Shown: positions 48,266 to 57,789, counted from the first letter of the stretch. The stretch: 64,000 bases of DNA from an uncultured Acetatifactor sp. (GCA_910585615.1 CAJUFO010000014.1:6734-70733); one strand, 5' to 3'. Translations and numbers: made by a program. Notes: generated from the letters alone by a model not told the origin.

Positions 48266-48870
48266 AGAAGATACTGTTTGGAACCGGAAACCCGGCTAAG
48301 CTGAACGCCATGCGCCGCAGGCTGTCGGAGCTGGACATTGAGGTACTGGGGCTGGCCGACATGGACAGGGAAGCGCCGAGCCCTTCTGAGGACGGGAGCA
48401 CCCCGCTGGAGAACGCCAGGCAGAAGGCCCTGTGCTACTATGATTTCTATCAGATACCGGTGTTCTCCTGCGATTCGGGGCTGTATTTCGAAGGCCTGCC
48501 ACAGGAGCTCCAGCCGGGCATCCATGTGCGGACTGTGAGCGGGAAGTGCCTGACGGATCAGGAGATGCTGGCGTATTACGGCGGGCTGGCGGAAAAGTAC
48601 GGGAATCTGCGGGCGAGATACCGCCATGCGGTATGCCTGGTGATGGACAGAGAGCATATCTATGAGGCCATGGACGACAGCACCGCCAGCGAGGTGTTCC
48701 TGATTACCGCCGTGCCCTATGCGGGGGTGCGGCAGAAGGGGTTCCCGCTGGACAGCCTGTCCGTGAGCCTGGGCACCGGGAAGTATTTTTACGAGATGGA
48801 CAGGGAGCGGACAGACCATCTGGCCGTGGAGGACGGGGTGCTGAATTTCTTCCGGGGGCTGGAGCTGTAA
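48262..48870 (+). CDS. Ham1/RdgB-family nucleoside triphosphate pyrophosphatase
   Basis: The 202-residue protein has FGTGNPAKLNAM at the N-terminus (the family signature (T/S)xNxxKlxEl), DGSTPLENARQKAL and FSCDSGLYFEGL, matching the ITPase/RdgB fold. It would hydrolyse non-canonical purine NTPs such as ITP or XTP to monophosphates. The sequence is divergent from housekeeping RdgB, so a more specialised nucleotide substrate is possible. It is translationally coupled to the discoidin-like gene. Confidence 0.82.
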   Translation: MKKILFGTGNPAKLNAMRRRLSELDIEVLGLADMDREAPSPSEDGSTPLENARQKALCYYDFYQIPVFSCDSGLYFEGLPQELQPGIHVRTVSGKCLTDQEMLAYYGGLAEKYGNLRARYRHAVCLVMDREHIYEAMDDSTASEVFLITAVPYAGVRQKGFPLDSLSVSLGTGKYFYEMDRERTDHLAVEDGVLNFFRGLEL

Positions 48871-48874
48871 GGGG

Positions 48875-48909
48875 CCTGAGGAACGGGAGACATTCCCGAA
48901 AGCCTCAGG
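48875..48909. terminator. Shared hairpin at the convergent gene ends
   Basis: CCTGAGG (48875-48881) pairs with CCTCAGG (48903-48909), with an inner CGGGA/TCCCG stem. It lies between the ITPase-like gene and the minus-strand GDPD gene and includes the latter's stop codon. No long T-run is present, so termination is only probable. Confidence 0.5.
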
Positions 48910-49732
48910 GCAGGAAGCCCTCGAAGATGGGCATGACCCCCTGCTGCTCCAGGCGCTCCAGTATCTCCTTGCTGCGAATCGTCCAGCCCACCTCATGGAC
49001 GCCGTAGAGCCGTTTCATCAGCCGCAGGCTGGGACAGGAGCGGTCGATGTAATTGTAGGCGATGAAGTCCGGCCTGGTGACGAAGGAGGTCAGCAGTAGG
49101 GTCAATATAGCCCGCACCGGCCAGGTCAGAGTCCCGGCATCGCTGGAGCGCAGGAAATTCTCGGAGAGCTGCCCCCGGATGACATCGGGATAGCGTTTTT
49201 TCAGGTGCAGCAGCGCGGCGGGATGGAAGGACTCGATGCAATAGGCACCCTTCCAGTCCCGCAGGAGCGCCATCACCGCATCGGTAAGGGCGGCCGCATT
49301 GCCGTGCTCTACCTTCAGCTCGATGACCAGCGGCGCCTTGTTCTCAAATAGCGCCAGGACCTCCGGAAGCAGGGGGATGGTTTCATTGCTGCCCTTTAAG
49401 GGATAGTCTTTGAGGTCCTCCGCCCGGAGGCTTTCGATGATTGCGCTTCTGCCGCAGACCCGGCTCAGGTCGCTGTCGTGGACCACCGCCAGATGACCGT
49501 CCGCCATGAGGTGGACGTCCAGCTCCGCGCCGAAGCCTTTTTCCACGGCGCGGCGGAAGGCGGTCATGGAATTCTCCGGAATGCCTTTCCCCATGTCGTG
49601 GAGCCCTCTATGGGCATATCTGGCATCGGCCAGCCTGTCCCATCCCGACTGCCCCCGCCTGGGAAGCAGCATCAGGCACCAGAGAATGATTATGATGAGC
49701 GCCGCCAATAGTATCCTGCATATGATTATCAT
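48905..49732 (-). CDS. Membrane-anchored glycerophosphodiester phosphodiesterase
   Basis: The 275-residue protein begins with one hydrophobic helix (about residues 3-24) and then has GDPD motifs: YAHRGLHDMGKGIPENS, GAELDVHLMADGHLAVVHDSDLSR, VIELKVE and the C-terminal VGWTIR. The first helix suggests a membrane-attached enzyme that degrades glycerophosphodiesters outside the cytoplasmic membrane. It is the second GDPD in the window and differs from the soluble one at 31.2 kb. It lies downstream of, and in the same direction as, the MFS gene. Confidence 0.9.
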   Translation of the reverse strand: MIIICRILLAALIIIILWCLMLLPRRGQSGWDRLADARYAHRGLHDMGKGIPENSMTAFRRAVEKGFGAELDVHLMADGHLAVVHDSDLSRVCGRSAIIESLRAEDLKDYPLKGSNETIPLLPEVLALFENKAPLVIELKVEHGNAAALTDAVMALLRDWKGAYCIESFHPAALLHLKKRYPDVIRGQLSENFLRSSDAGTLTWPVRAILTLLLTSFVTRPDFIAYNYIDRSCPSLRLMKRLYGVHEVGWTIRSKEILERLEQQGVMPIFEGFLP

Positions 49733-49824
49733 TAGAACACACCTTTCTATTCGATATTTGGGAATGGATTCATGCCGGCCCCAGCGGGCGAAGGTCTGGC
49801 CTTCCCGCAGCCTGATGGGATGTA

Positions 49825-51168
49825 TCAGTCATCCATGTCCTCGAAAGCCGCCAGCCCCTTTTTGGCCTCAGCCTTGCTGTCCCCGTGGCGAACGAAACAC
49901 ATGGTGACAAAGCTCAAGGTGACGAAGAAGGCAGCGTAAGGGAAGAGAATGTGGTAGCTGATGGTCTTCATCAGGGAGCCCGCCACCACCGGCGTGATGA
50001 CCTGGGCCAGCATGGAGGCGGTGTAATAGTATCCAGTGAACTTGCCTACGTCTCCGCCCCGGCACATCTCCACCACCATGGGCAGGGAGTTCACGTTGAT
50101 GGCCGCCCAGGCCAGTCCCACCAAAGCGAAGGCCACATACATGACGGCGTTGATGGAGGAGAACAGCGTGGTCAGGAAGAACCCCGCCAGGAAGCATGCG
50201 GCCAGCAGGATGATGCCGGCATGGATGGTTCTCTTGCGGCCGATTCTGGAGGCCAGGATGCCGATGGGGATGTAGGAGACGATTGCCCCTGCGGTGGCCA
50301 CCAGGAGGCAGGTGGACGCGCCGCCCAGTCCCTCGCCCATGACCTGGGACACATAGGTGGTGAACCAGGTGGTGACGCCGTTGTAGCCGATGAACCACAG
50401 GGCGATGGAGGCCAGCAGGAAATAAAGGCTGCGCTTCACCGACCCGGGCAGGGCCTCGCCGCCGTGCCCGTCGTCCCGGGCCAGGTTCCACTCGGGATGG
50501 AGCCGTTCCAGCGCCTGGTTCTCAGCGGCCAGGGCAGGCTCCTTGATGGTGAGGAGGAGCACCACCACCGCAGCGGCCATAACGGCGGACACGATGAGAA
50601 ACAGAGGCTGATAGTTGACATGGGACAGCTGCGCCACCTTGGAGGTGGGGTAGAGCACCGCCGCCACCCCCAGATAGAGGATGCCGCCCACGGCCCCCAT
50701 CAGGTTGATGATGGCGTTGGCCTTGCTGCGCAGGGGCTTTGCCGTCACGTCCGGCATCAGGGCCACGGCGGGGGAGCGGTAGGTTCCCATGGCCACCAGC
50801 AGCAGCCCCAGCACGATGACGAAGGTCACCAGCTTAAAGGGAGCAGCCGCCTGGGAGTAGCTGTTGTCCAGCGCGGGCAGCAGGTTCATCAGAATCACCG
50901 CCGCTGCGGTGCCTGCGATGATATACGGCGTGCGGCGGCCCAGCCGGGAATTCGTCCGGTCCGACAGCCCGCCGAAGAAGGGCAGCAGGAACAGGGCCAA
51001 TATATTGTCCGCGGCCATGATGATGCCCGTCAGGGACTCGTCCATGCCGAAGGTCTCCCGCAGGATCAACGGCACCACGCTGTCGTACATCTGCCAGAAG
51101 GAGCAGATGGACAGGAAGGCCAGGCCCACCAGGACGGTTCGCTTGTTGTTCAGCTTCAATTCATTCAT
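49825..51168 (-). CDS. MFS transporter (SLC45/GPH-like sugar carrier)
   Basis: The 447-residue protein has 12 hydrophobic helices and MFS loop motifs (FGGLSDRTNSRLGRRTPYI between helices 2 and 3, GILASRIGRKRTIH between 8 and 9). The pattern LFLLPFFGGLSDRT with RRTPYI is typical of SLC45-type or GPH-like disaccharide carriers in Clostridia. The substrate is unknown. The ATG at 51168 is followed by a Lys/Asn-rich start. The GDPD gene follows 92 bp downstream on the same strand, so they may be cotranscribed. Confidence 0.85.
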   Translation of the reverse strand: MNELKLNNKRTVLVGLAFLSICSFWQMYDSVVPLILRETFGMDESLTGIIMAADNILALFLLPFFGGLSDRTNSRLGRRTPYIIAGTAAAVILMNLLPALDNSYSQAAAPFKLVTFVIVLGLLLVAMGTYRSPAVALMPDVTAKPLRSKANAIINLMGAVGGILYLGVAAVLYPTSKVAQLSHVNYQPLFLIVSAVMAAAVVVLLLTIKEPALAAENQALERLHPEWNLARDDGHGGEALPGSVKRSLYFLLASIALWFIGYNGVTTWFTTYVSQVMGEGLGGASTCLLVATAGAIVSYIPIGILASRIGRKRTIHAGIILLAACFLAGFFLTTLFSSINAVMYVAFALVGLAWAAINVNSLPMVVEMCRGGDVGKFTGYYYTASMLAQVITPVVAGSLMKTISYHILFPYAAFFVTLSFVTMCFVRHGDSKAEAKKGLAAFEDMDD

Positions 51169-51395
51169 TTAGATGCCTCGTTTTTCTCGTTGGATGTGAT
51201 GGCGCGCGGGGCTCGATGCCTCTGCTATCACGTTGCTGTAGACGGTGTCATTTTATCATAGGAAGGGATTCTTTGCAAGGGATGGAGCATTGGGCGGTAA
51301 ATTTTCTTTAAATTCATATTTTACTAACAAAAATGATACATCTCTTCTTTATGATAGGGTTCACATAAAGCATACGTGTAGGATGAGGTGGAGAG

Positions 51396-52796
51396 ATGGT
51401 AAGGCAGAGCGGCAGCGCACGGAAGAACGAGGATTATGAAGAGGTCGAAATCAGGCGCAATCCCTATTTGGTAAATTATGAGGAACAGTGGGACAGGCCC
51501 GGGCGGGAAACGGACGGCAGAGGCCGCCGCCCCATCGCATACGGCAGCAGGATGGAGGAGGGCCGAAAACAGGCTCCTTTTGACGACGAATCGACAGAAG
51601 AGTACGAATTCCTTTCTTATGGAAGGGAATCCCGTGACAGGCAGAAAGGGAGAGGTATGGTATCTGAACCGGCGCTTCGGCCGGACCGCCCCGATGCCGA
51701 CAGGGCCCGCAGGCGCGAGGTGACCACGGATATGTTTGACGGGTATCGGAGTGGGGAGCCCGTCAGAAAGGGGAGGATGGTGCAGGTACCGATTCCCGAC
51801 AGAGGAAGGCAGCGAAGGCAGCGGCGGGAATCGGCTGAGCGGAGAACCGATAGGACAGGAGGCAGACAGGAGACGGCGATACGTCCTGAGAGGAATAGGA
51901 GTGCCTTGTCGGAGGAAAGCTTCAGCCGCCAGCAGCGGGCAGCACGGCAGGAGGCCGCGTCCCGCCAGCGGAGAACTGCGAGGGAGCAGATTCCGTCATA
52001 TCAACAAAGGCCGGTTCGCCGGGAACTCCCGGCTCGCCACAGGAGAACAGCATATCGGCAAATCCAGGCCCGCCCGCGCTGCGCCGCTGCCCAGGGCAGG
52101 AGGCAGCGCGTCCTCATGCAGCGCTTGGTTCTGGGCGCGTGGATTGTCTGCATCCTCCTGTTCGCGGTATACTTCGCAATCAAGAGCCAGCAGGCCAAAG
52201 GCGCCGAAGAGGACGCCCTGCCCGTGTCCGGAGAGCAGCAGGGGAATGCCGCCGAAGGGCAGCCCTCAGGCACCCTGGTGCAGGGAATCCCCGCGGACGC
52301 ATTCGCCATGCACCCGGAGTGGACCGAGGACTTCCTGACCCCCAACGAATACTCCCGCCCCGGGGAGCCCCTGGAGTCCGTGAAGAATATCTTCGTCCAC
52401 TACACGGCCAACCCCGGCACCAGCGCCGCCCAGAACCGCAGCTACTTCGAGTGGCAGAAGGACACCCATGAGGCCAGCGTCAGCGCCCATTTCATCATCG
52501 GTTACGAGGGGGAGATTATCCAGTGCGTGCCCTTAGACGAAATTGCCTACGCCGTCATGACCCGCAACTACGACTCCGTCTCCATCGAGTGCTGCTATCT
52601 GGCGGAGGACGGGGCCTTCACCCAGGAGACATACGATTCCCTGATTTCCTTGCTGGCCTGGCTGACGGACATCTACGACCTGGACGCCGAGGACATCCTG
52701 CGCCATTATGACTGCGGCGGGAAGAAATGCCCTCTCTATTACACGGAACATGAGGATGCCTGGGAACAATTGAAAAAGGACGTGGACAAGCTGTAG
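51396..52796 (+). CDS. N-acetylmuramoyl-L-alanine amidase (PGRP/Amidase_2) with long Arg-rich N-terminal region
   Basis: The 466-residue protein has three parts. Residues 1 to about 235 are highly charged, Arg/Glu/Gln-rich and likely disordered in the cytoplasm. One membrane helix follows (LVLGAWIVCILLFAVYFAI, about 247-265). The outside part is an amidase domain: IFVHYTANPG (first zinc His), SAHFIIGYEGEI, EIAYAVMTRNYDS and ILRHYDCGGKKCP, giving the second His and the Cys ligand. It would cleave the amide bond between muramic acid and the stem peptide. GGTGGAGAG precedes the ATG. Confidence 0.88.
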   Translation: MVRQSGSARKNEDYEEVEIRRNPYLVNYEEQWDRPGRETDGRGRRPIAYGSRMEEGRKQAPFDDESTEEYEFLSYGRESRDRQKGRGMVSEPALRPDRPDADRARRREVTTDMFDGYRSGEPVRKGRMVQVPIPDRGRQRRQRRESAERRTDRTGGRQETAIRPERNRSALSEESFSRQQRAARQEAASRQRRTAREQIPSYQQRPVRRELPARHRRTAYRQIQARPRCAAAQGRRQRVLMQRLVLGAWIVCILLFAVYFAIKSQQAKGAEEDALPVSGEQQGNAAEGQPSGTLVQGIPADAFAMHPEWTEDFLTPNEYSRPGEPLESVKNIFVHYTANPGTSAAQNRSYFEWQKDTHEASVSAHFIIGYEGEIIQCVPLDEIAYAVMTRNYDSVSIECCYLAEDGAFTQETYDSLISLLAWLTDIYDLDAEDILRHYDCGGKKCPLYYTEHEDAWEQLKKDVDKL

Positions 52797-52922
52797 AATC
52801 TCTGCTAAAATAGACCTTGCGGAACATGCGGAGCGCAGGCCGCAGGGGACGCTTTCTGGAAGCAGGAGGCGTTCCGCTGAAGCACAGGCGCCTCGCCGGA
52901 GCAGGAGTCGAGGAGAGATGAG

Positions 52923-53573
52923 ATGAATATATTGTCACCGTCTATTTTGGCAGCGGATTTCAGCAGGCTTGGGGAGCAGATCAGGGAGGCGGAGCATGCG
53001 GGGGCACAGTATCTGCATATAGATGTCATGGATGGCGTCTTCGTGCCGGACATTTCCTTCGGGATGCCGGTGATACTGTCCATCCGGAAGTGCTCCGACA
53101 TCTTTTTTGACGTGCATCTGATGATCGACAGGCCGGAGCGGTATATCAAGGAATTCGCCGACTGCGGGGCCAATCTCATCAATTTCCACATAGAGGCCAC
53201 TCAGGACGTGGTGGGCACCATACAGAAGATCCGGTTCCTGGGCAGGAAGGTGGGCATCACCATCAGCCCCGAGACCCCGGCGGAGGCGGTGGAGCCTTAT
53301 CTGAAGCTGGTGGACATGGTGCTGGTGATGACCGTGAAGCCGGGCTTCGGGGGCCAGAAGCTGATGCCGGAGTGCCTGGACAAGGTGCGGCAGGTGCGGG
53401 CCATGGTGGCCGGGCTGGGCCTGAAGACGGACATCGAGGTGGACGGCGGCATCAGGGCGGACAATGTGGAGCTGGCTTTGGAGGCCGGGGCCAATGTGAT
53501 TGTGTCCGGCTCGGCGGTGTTCGGCGGCAACATTTCGGACAATGTGGCGAGGTTCCTGGAGAAGATGAACTGA
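52923..53573 (+). CDS. rpe: Ribulose-phosphate 3-epimerase
   Basis: The 216-residue TIM-barrel protein has LSPSILAADFSRLGEQI, YLHIDVMDGVFVPDISFG, FDVHLMI, VMTVKPGFGGQ and IEVDGGIRADN, the complete set of metal-binding His/Asp and phosphate-binding motifs of Rpe. It interconverts ribulose 5-phosphate and xylulose 5-phosphate in the pentose phosphate pathway. GGAGAGATGAG precedes the ATG. The following 199 bp (53574-53772) show nothing I can identify. Confidence 0.95.
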   Translation: MNILSPSILAADFSRLGEQIREAEHAGAQYLHIDVMDGVFVPDISFGMPVILSIRKCSDIFFDVHLMIDRPERYIKEFADCGANLINFHIEATQDVVGTIQKIRFLGRKVGITISPETPAEAVEPYLKLVDMVLVMTVKPGFGGQKLMPECLDKVRQVRAMVAGLGLKTDIEVDGGIRADNVELALEAGANVIVSGSAVFGGNISDNVARFLEKMN

Positions 53574-53772
53574 CATAGGCATGAGGCAGAGCCGGACAGG
53601 GCGCAGCCGATAGGGCCGGGAGCAGGCGTTTGAGGAAAACAGGAGCGAAGAGGGCCAAAGGAGCGGCGGAACCAGGGGATAGGATGCATGGGCCGCGGGC
53701 ATGGAACCGTAACCGGAAAAGTGGATTGGCAGAGCGGATTCATGAAAGCGGAGACAGGAAGGCGGGCGAAGG

Positions 53773-54534
53773 ATGCAGTTTCACGGAATCGAAGGCGGAG
53801 AACACAGCGCGGAGGCGCATCATGTGACAAAGTGCATGCATGACCATTCCCATTTCAAGACAGAGGCGGACACGTCAAGGGCCGCCGCTTCCATGGCAAG
53901 GAGGCAGGGCATGCAGGCCGCGGAGCAGCAGGGCCAGGGGCAGCTCTCCCTGTCCGCATGGCTGGACAGCTATCTCTCCAGGGGAAAGAGCCTGCTGAAA
54001 GGCTTTTGGAGCGGGGGCGGTACGGCGGTGCCCGGGGAGGCCGGAAACCAGTCGGGCCAGGAGCAGGTGCTGGCGCAGATCGGCGAAAGCCGTGAGGCCG
54101 GGACGACGGCAGCGTCCGGCGCCGGTTCGGGCATTCCTGCAGCGGCCATCCCCCAGGCGGATCTGTCCCAGGCGGTGCATGTGTCCCGGGCGGCCCAGGC
54201 AGCCGTCCCCGCGGCGCAGTCCCCGTCCCAGGAGGCCTCCCGGGACGGAGCGGGCCAGGAAAGCGGCGCCCAGGAGGGGATGTGGCGCAGGATACGGGTG
54301 CGGTTCAAGGACATCGCGGGACAGCTCACGGGGCATCTGCGGGGGAACACCTCCAGATTCCAGGCGAAGAAATCCTTCCAGCCCAAGCAGGCCATTACCA
54401 GGGAGGAGCCGCAGAAGACCGTGAAGCCCCGGAGGGATGCGGTGGAAATCGCGAATTACCATGTGGAGGAGAGCTATCTGCTGGATTCCTACGACAGAAA
54501 GGGCGGCTACAGCAAGATTTCCACCAAAAAGTGA
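53773..54534 (+). CDS. Hypothetical protein, Ala/Gln/Ser-rich
   Basis: The 253-residue product has no membrane helix or signal peptide. The middle (about 60-160) is low complexity, rich in Ala, Gln, Ser and Gly. The ends are more conserved in character: SLSAWLDSYLSRGKSLLKGFWSG near residue 60 and AVEIANYHVEESYLLDSYDRKGGYSKISTKK at the C-terminus. Similar short tails occur in uncharacterised Lachnospiraceae proteins. It is in the same direction as rpe and metG, with about 200 bp on each side. The reading frame is long and ends cleanly, but the function is unknown. Confidence 0.6.
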   Translation: MQFHGIEGGEHSAEAHHVTKCMHDHSHFKTEADTSRAAASMARRQGMQAAEQQGQGQLSLSAWLDSYLSRGKSLLKGFWSGGGTAVPGEAGNQSGQEQVLAQIGESREAGTTAASGAGSGIPAAAIPQADLSQAVHVSRAAQAAVPAAQSPSQEASRDGAGQESGAQEGMWRRIRVRFKDIAGQLTGHLRGNTSRFQAKKSFQPKQAITREEPQKTVKPRRDAVEIANYHVEESYLLDSYDRKGGYSKISTKK

Positions 54535-54656
54535 CGGCTAAGTTATTGACAGTAATCAATGTTTTGTGTTACCGTTATATATTAGGAAGAAAAACGAGGT
54601 GACAAAATCCTGCTCCCCGCGAAAAGGGGCAGGGAAGTGTTGGCAAGGGCATATTG

Positions 54657-54694
54657 GCCCGTCTTCTGGTGCATGCTGGGGACGGGCTTTTTTT
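54657..54694 (+). terminator. Terminator in the metG leader
   Basis: GCCCGTC pairs with GACGGGC (54657-54687) and is followed by TTTTTTT (54688-54694). A second hairpin (CCCC/GGGG, about 54613-54632) precedes it. It ends 47 bp before metG, so it either closes an upstream transcript or attenuates metG. No T-box consensus (AGGGTGG) was seen. Confidence 0.75.
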
Positions 54695-54741
54695 GAATCT
54701 GCAGGCCCGCCCACCGGAGAATCAGCGAGAGGAGAACGGAA

Positions 54742-56745
54742 ATGGAAAGTAAGGAAAAGTACTATCTTACCACAGCCATCGCCTATACTTCAGGCAAGCC
54801 GCATATAGGCAACAACTATGAGATCGTGCTGGCGGACAGCATCGCCCGCTTCAAGAGGAAGGAAGGCTGTGACGTCTTCTTCCAGACCGGCACGGACGAG
54901 CACGGACAGAAGATAGAGCTGAAGGCCCAGGAGGCCGGGGTCACCCCAAAGGAGTTCGTGGACAAGGTGGCCGGCATCATCCAGGGCATGTGCGATATGC
55001 TGAATATTTCCTATGACAAATTCATCCGCACCACGGACGAATACCATGAGAGACAGGTGCAGAAGATCTTCAAGCGCATGTATGCCCAGGGAGATATCTA
55101 CAAGGGGGCCTACGAGGGCATGTACTGCACCCCCTGCGAATCCTTCTGGACGGAATCCCAGCTGGTGGAGGGCAAATGCCCGGACTGCGGCAGGGAGGTG
55201 AAGCCCGCCAGGGAGGAGGCCTACTTCTTCCGTATGAGCAAATACGCCGACAGGCTGATAAAGCATATCAACGAGCATCCGGAGTTCATCCAGCCCGTGT
55301 CCCGCAAGAACGAGATGATGAACAACTTCCTTCTGCCGGGGCTCCAGGATTTGTGCGTGTCCAGGACTTCCTTCAAATGGGGGATTCCCGTGGACTTCGA
55401 CCCGGGGCATGTGGTGTATGTGTGGCTGGATGCCCTGAGCAACTATATCACCGGCATCGGCTATGACGCGGAGGGGAACAGTACAGAGCAGTACAGGAGA
55501 TTCTGGCCCGCGGACCTCCATCTAATAGGAAAGGACATCATCCGCTTCCACACCATCTACTGGCCCATCTTCCTGATGGCGCTGGGCGAGCCCCTGCCGA
55601 AGCAGATCTTCGGCCATCCATGGCTTCTGATGAACAGCGGCAAGATGAGCAAGTCCAGGGGGAACGTGCTCTACGCGGACGACCTGGTGGACTTCTTCGG
55701 CGTGGACGCGGTGCGCTACTATGTGCTGCACGAAATGCCCTTTGAGAATGACGGCAATGCCACCTGGGAGCTGATCGCGGAGCGCACCAATTCCGACCTG
55801 GCCAACACCCTGGGGAACCTGGTGAACCGCACCATCTCCATGAGCAACAAATACTTCGGCGGCGTGGTGGCGGACAAGGGGGCCGTGGATCAGGCCCTGG
55901 ATGAGGACTTGAAGGCAGTGGTCACAGGAACCTGCGCTAAGGTGAAGGAGAAGATGGCGCAGCTAAGGGTGGCGGATTCCCTGACGGAGATTTTCGGCAT
56001 CTTCAAGCGCTGCAACAAATATATCGACGAGACGGAGCCCTGGATTCTGGCAAAGGACGAGGCCAAAGCGGACAGGCTCTCCACGGTGCTCTACAACCTG
56101 GTGGAGGGTATCTGCATCGGGGCTTCCCTGTTGGAACCCTTCATGCCCCGGACCGCGGAGAAGATTGCTACCCAATTGAATACAAAGTTACGGGAATTCG
56201 ATGACCTGGAGACCTTCGGGCTGTATGAGAGCGGCACTAAGGTCACAGACAAGCCGGAAATCCTCTTCGCCAGGCTCGACATGAAGGAAGTGGAGAAGAA
56301 GGACGAAGAGATGGCGTCCGCCATGGCAGCCGCGGCCCAGGGGGACAACGCGGCAGAAGAAAGCGGCGAAGTGACGCAGGGGCAGGATACGGCCCAGCCC
56401 ATTGATATAGAGCCCAAGGCGGAGATTGCCTATGACGATTTCGCGAAGCTCCAGTTCCAGGTAGGCGAGATTATCTCCTGCGAGGCAGTGCCCAAGTCCA
56501 AGAAGCTCCTCTGCAGCCAGGTAAAGGTCGGCAGCCAGGTGAAGCAGATTGTATCCGGCATCAAGGCGCACTACTCCCCCGAGGAGATGGTGGGCAAGAA
56601 GGTGATGGTGCTGGTGAACCTAAAGCCCGCCAAGCTGGCCGGGGTGCTGTCCGAAGGGATGCTTTTATGTGCGGAGGACGCAGAGGGGAGGCTTGCTCTG
56701 GTGGCGCCTGAAAAGGAAATGCCGGCGGGAGCGGAAATCTGTTGA
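54742..56745 (+). CDS. metG: Methionyl-tRNA synthetase
   Basis: The 667-residue enzyme has the class I signature as YTSGKPHIGNN (HIGH-type, residues 12-22), a zinc knuckle CTPCESFW...CPDCGR around 132-152, KMSKSRGN near 301, and a C-terminal EMAP/Arc1p-like tRNA-binding domain from about 555 (DDFAKLQFQVGEI..KPAKLAGVLSEGMLLCAE). Length and domains are normal for Firmicutes. It charges initiator and elongator tRNA-Met. GAGAGGAG precedes the ATG. Confidence 0.97.
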   Translation: MESKEKYYLTTAIAYTSGKPHIGNNYEIVLADSIARFKRKEGCDVFFQTGTDEHGQKIELKAQEAGVTPKEFVDKVAGIIQGMCDMLNISYDKFIRTTDEYHERQVQKIFKRMYAQGDIYKGAYEGMYCTPCESFWTESQLVEGKCPDCGREVKPAREEAYFFRMSKYADRLIKHINEHPEFIQPVSRKNEMMNNFLLPGLQDLCVSRTSFKWGIPVDFDPGHVVYVWLDALSNYITGIGYDAEGNSTEQYRRFWPADLHLIGKDIIRFHTIYWPIFLMALGEPLPKQIFGHPWLLMNSGKMSKSRGNVLYADDLVDFFGVDAVRYYVLHEMPFENDGNATWELIAERTNSDLANTLGNLVNRTISMSNKYFGGVVADKGAVDQALDEDLKAVVTGTCAKVKEKMAQLRVADSLTEIFGIFKRCNKYIDETEPWILAKDEAKADRLSTVLYNLVEGICIGASLLEPFMPRTAEKIATQLNTKLREFDDLETFGLYESGTKVTDKPEILFARLDMKEVEKKDEEMASAMAAAAQGDNAAEESGEVTQGQDTAQPIDIEPKAEIAYDDFAKLQFQVGEIISCEAVPKSKKLLCSQVKVGSQVKQIVSGIKAHYSPEEMVGKKVMVLVNLKPAKLAGVLSEGMLLCAEDAEGRLALVAPEKEMPAGAEIC

Positions 56746-56757
56746 CATCCCTTGTGC

Positions 56758-56786
56758 GGAGGAAGCCCGGCAGGTGGGCTTCCTCC
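56758..56786 (+). terminator. Hairpin after metG
   Basis: GGAGGAAGCCC (56758-56768) pairs perfectly with GGGCTTCCTCC (56776-56786) around a 7-nt loop. The following bases lack a T-run, so it may protect the metG 3' end more than stop transcription before the next gene. Confidence 0.55.
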
Positions 56787-56826
56787 GTCCGGGACTAAGC
56801 CGTCCGAAGGCGGCGGAGGAGACTGC

Positions 56827-57765
56827 ATGGTCAAAGAAGAATTCTATTTTGATTCCAGGGACGGGAAGAGCAGGATTCACGCCGTCCGTTATCGGCCCGA
56901 GGATGCGGGGCAGATTCGCTGCATCCTCCAGGTAGTGCACGGCATGGCGGAATATGTGGAGCGATATGAGGAATTTGCGGCATACCTGGTGGAACGGGGC
57001 TTCGTGGTCACGGGCGACGACCATCTGGGCCATGGGAAATCCGTGGGCCAGGGAGGGAAGCAGGGGTATTTCTGCGAGCGCGACCCCGCCACCGTCCTGG
57101 TGCGGGACGTGCACCGGTTAAAGAAGCTGACGGAAGAGCTGTATCCGGGGGTGCCCTATGTGCTCATGGGCCACAGCATGGGCTCCTTCATCGCCCGCAA
57201 TTACCTGTGCCGCTACGGCACGGGGATATCCGGCGCGGTCATCATGGGCACGGGAATGCAGCCGAAGGCCGTGCTGGACATGGCCAGGCTGGTGGCGGGC
57301 ATACAGAAATTCTTTTGCGGTCCCATGCATGTGAGCAGGCTCCTGGACAGGCTGGCCTTCGGTGGCTACGGCAAGGGGATAACGGACAGGCGCACAGCCT
57401 TTGACTGGCTGAGCCGGGACAGAGAGCGGGTAGACCGCTATATCGCTGACCCCATGTGCGGATTTACGTTCACGGTGAACGGCTTCGGTGCGCTTTTTGC
57501 GCTGGTGAGCAGGCTCTACAGCCCGGAGAACCTGGATGCGGTTCCCAAGGACCTTCCGGTGTACATGGTGTCGGGGGATGCCGACCCGGTGGGCGACTAC
57601 GGGAAAGGCGTCAGAAGGGCGTATGATTCCCTGGTAGCGGCCGGGCTGCAGGATATCCGGTTGAAGCTGTACCCGGGCGGGCGGCATGAGCTGCTGAACG
57701 AGACCAACCGGAGCCAGGTGATGGAGGACATCTGCCATTGGGTGGAGGAGAATGTCCTTGGATGA
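56827..57765 (+). CDS. Alpha/beta hydrolase (lysophospholipase/monoacylglycerol lipase type)
   Basis: The 312-residue protein has VVHGMAEYVERYEEFAAYLVERGFVVTGDDHLGHGKS, the nucleophile elbow VLMGHSMGSFIARNY (Ser at about 121), and later SGDADPVG (acid) and YPGGRHELLNE (His), the complete triad in the order of Hydrolase_4/PldB-type lipases. It probably releases fatty acids from lysophospholipids or monoglycerides. GGAGGAGA precedes the ATG at 56827; a longer upstream frame reads through the metG hairpin and is unlikely. Confidence 0.9.
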   Translation: MVKEEFYFDSRDGKSRIHAVRYRPEDAGQIRCILQVVHGMAEYVERYEEFAAYLVERGFVVTGDDHLGHGKSVGQGGKQGYFCERDPATVLVRDVHRLKKLTEELYPGVPYVLMGHSMGSFIARNYLCRYGTGISGAVIMGTGMQPKAVLDMARLVAGIQKFFCGPMHVSRLLDRLAFGGYGKGITDRRTAFDWLSRDRERVDRYIADPMCGFTFTVNGFGALFALVSRLYSPENLDAVPKDLPVYMVSGDADPVGDYGKGVRRAYDSLVAAGLQDIRLKLYPGGRHELLNETNRSQVMEDICHWVEENVLG

Positions 57766-57789
57766 ACAAATGAGGAAACGGCGGGGACG

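Noticed and set aside
54541..54741. T-box riboswitch upstream of metG
   Set aside because: No AGGGTGG-type T-box sequence and no specifier-loop layout could be found.
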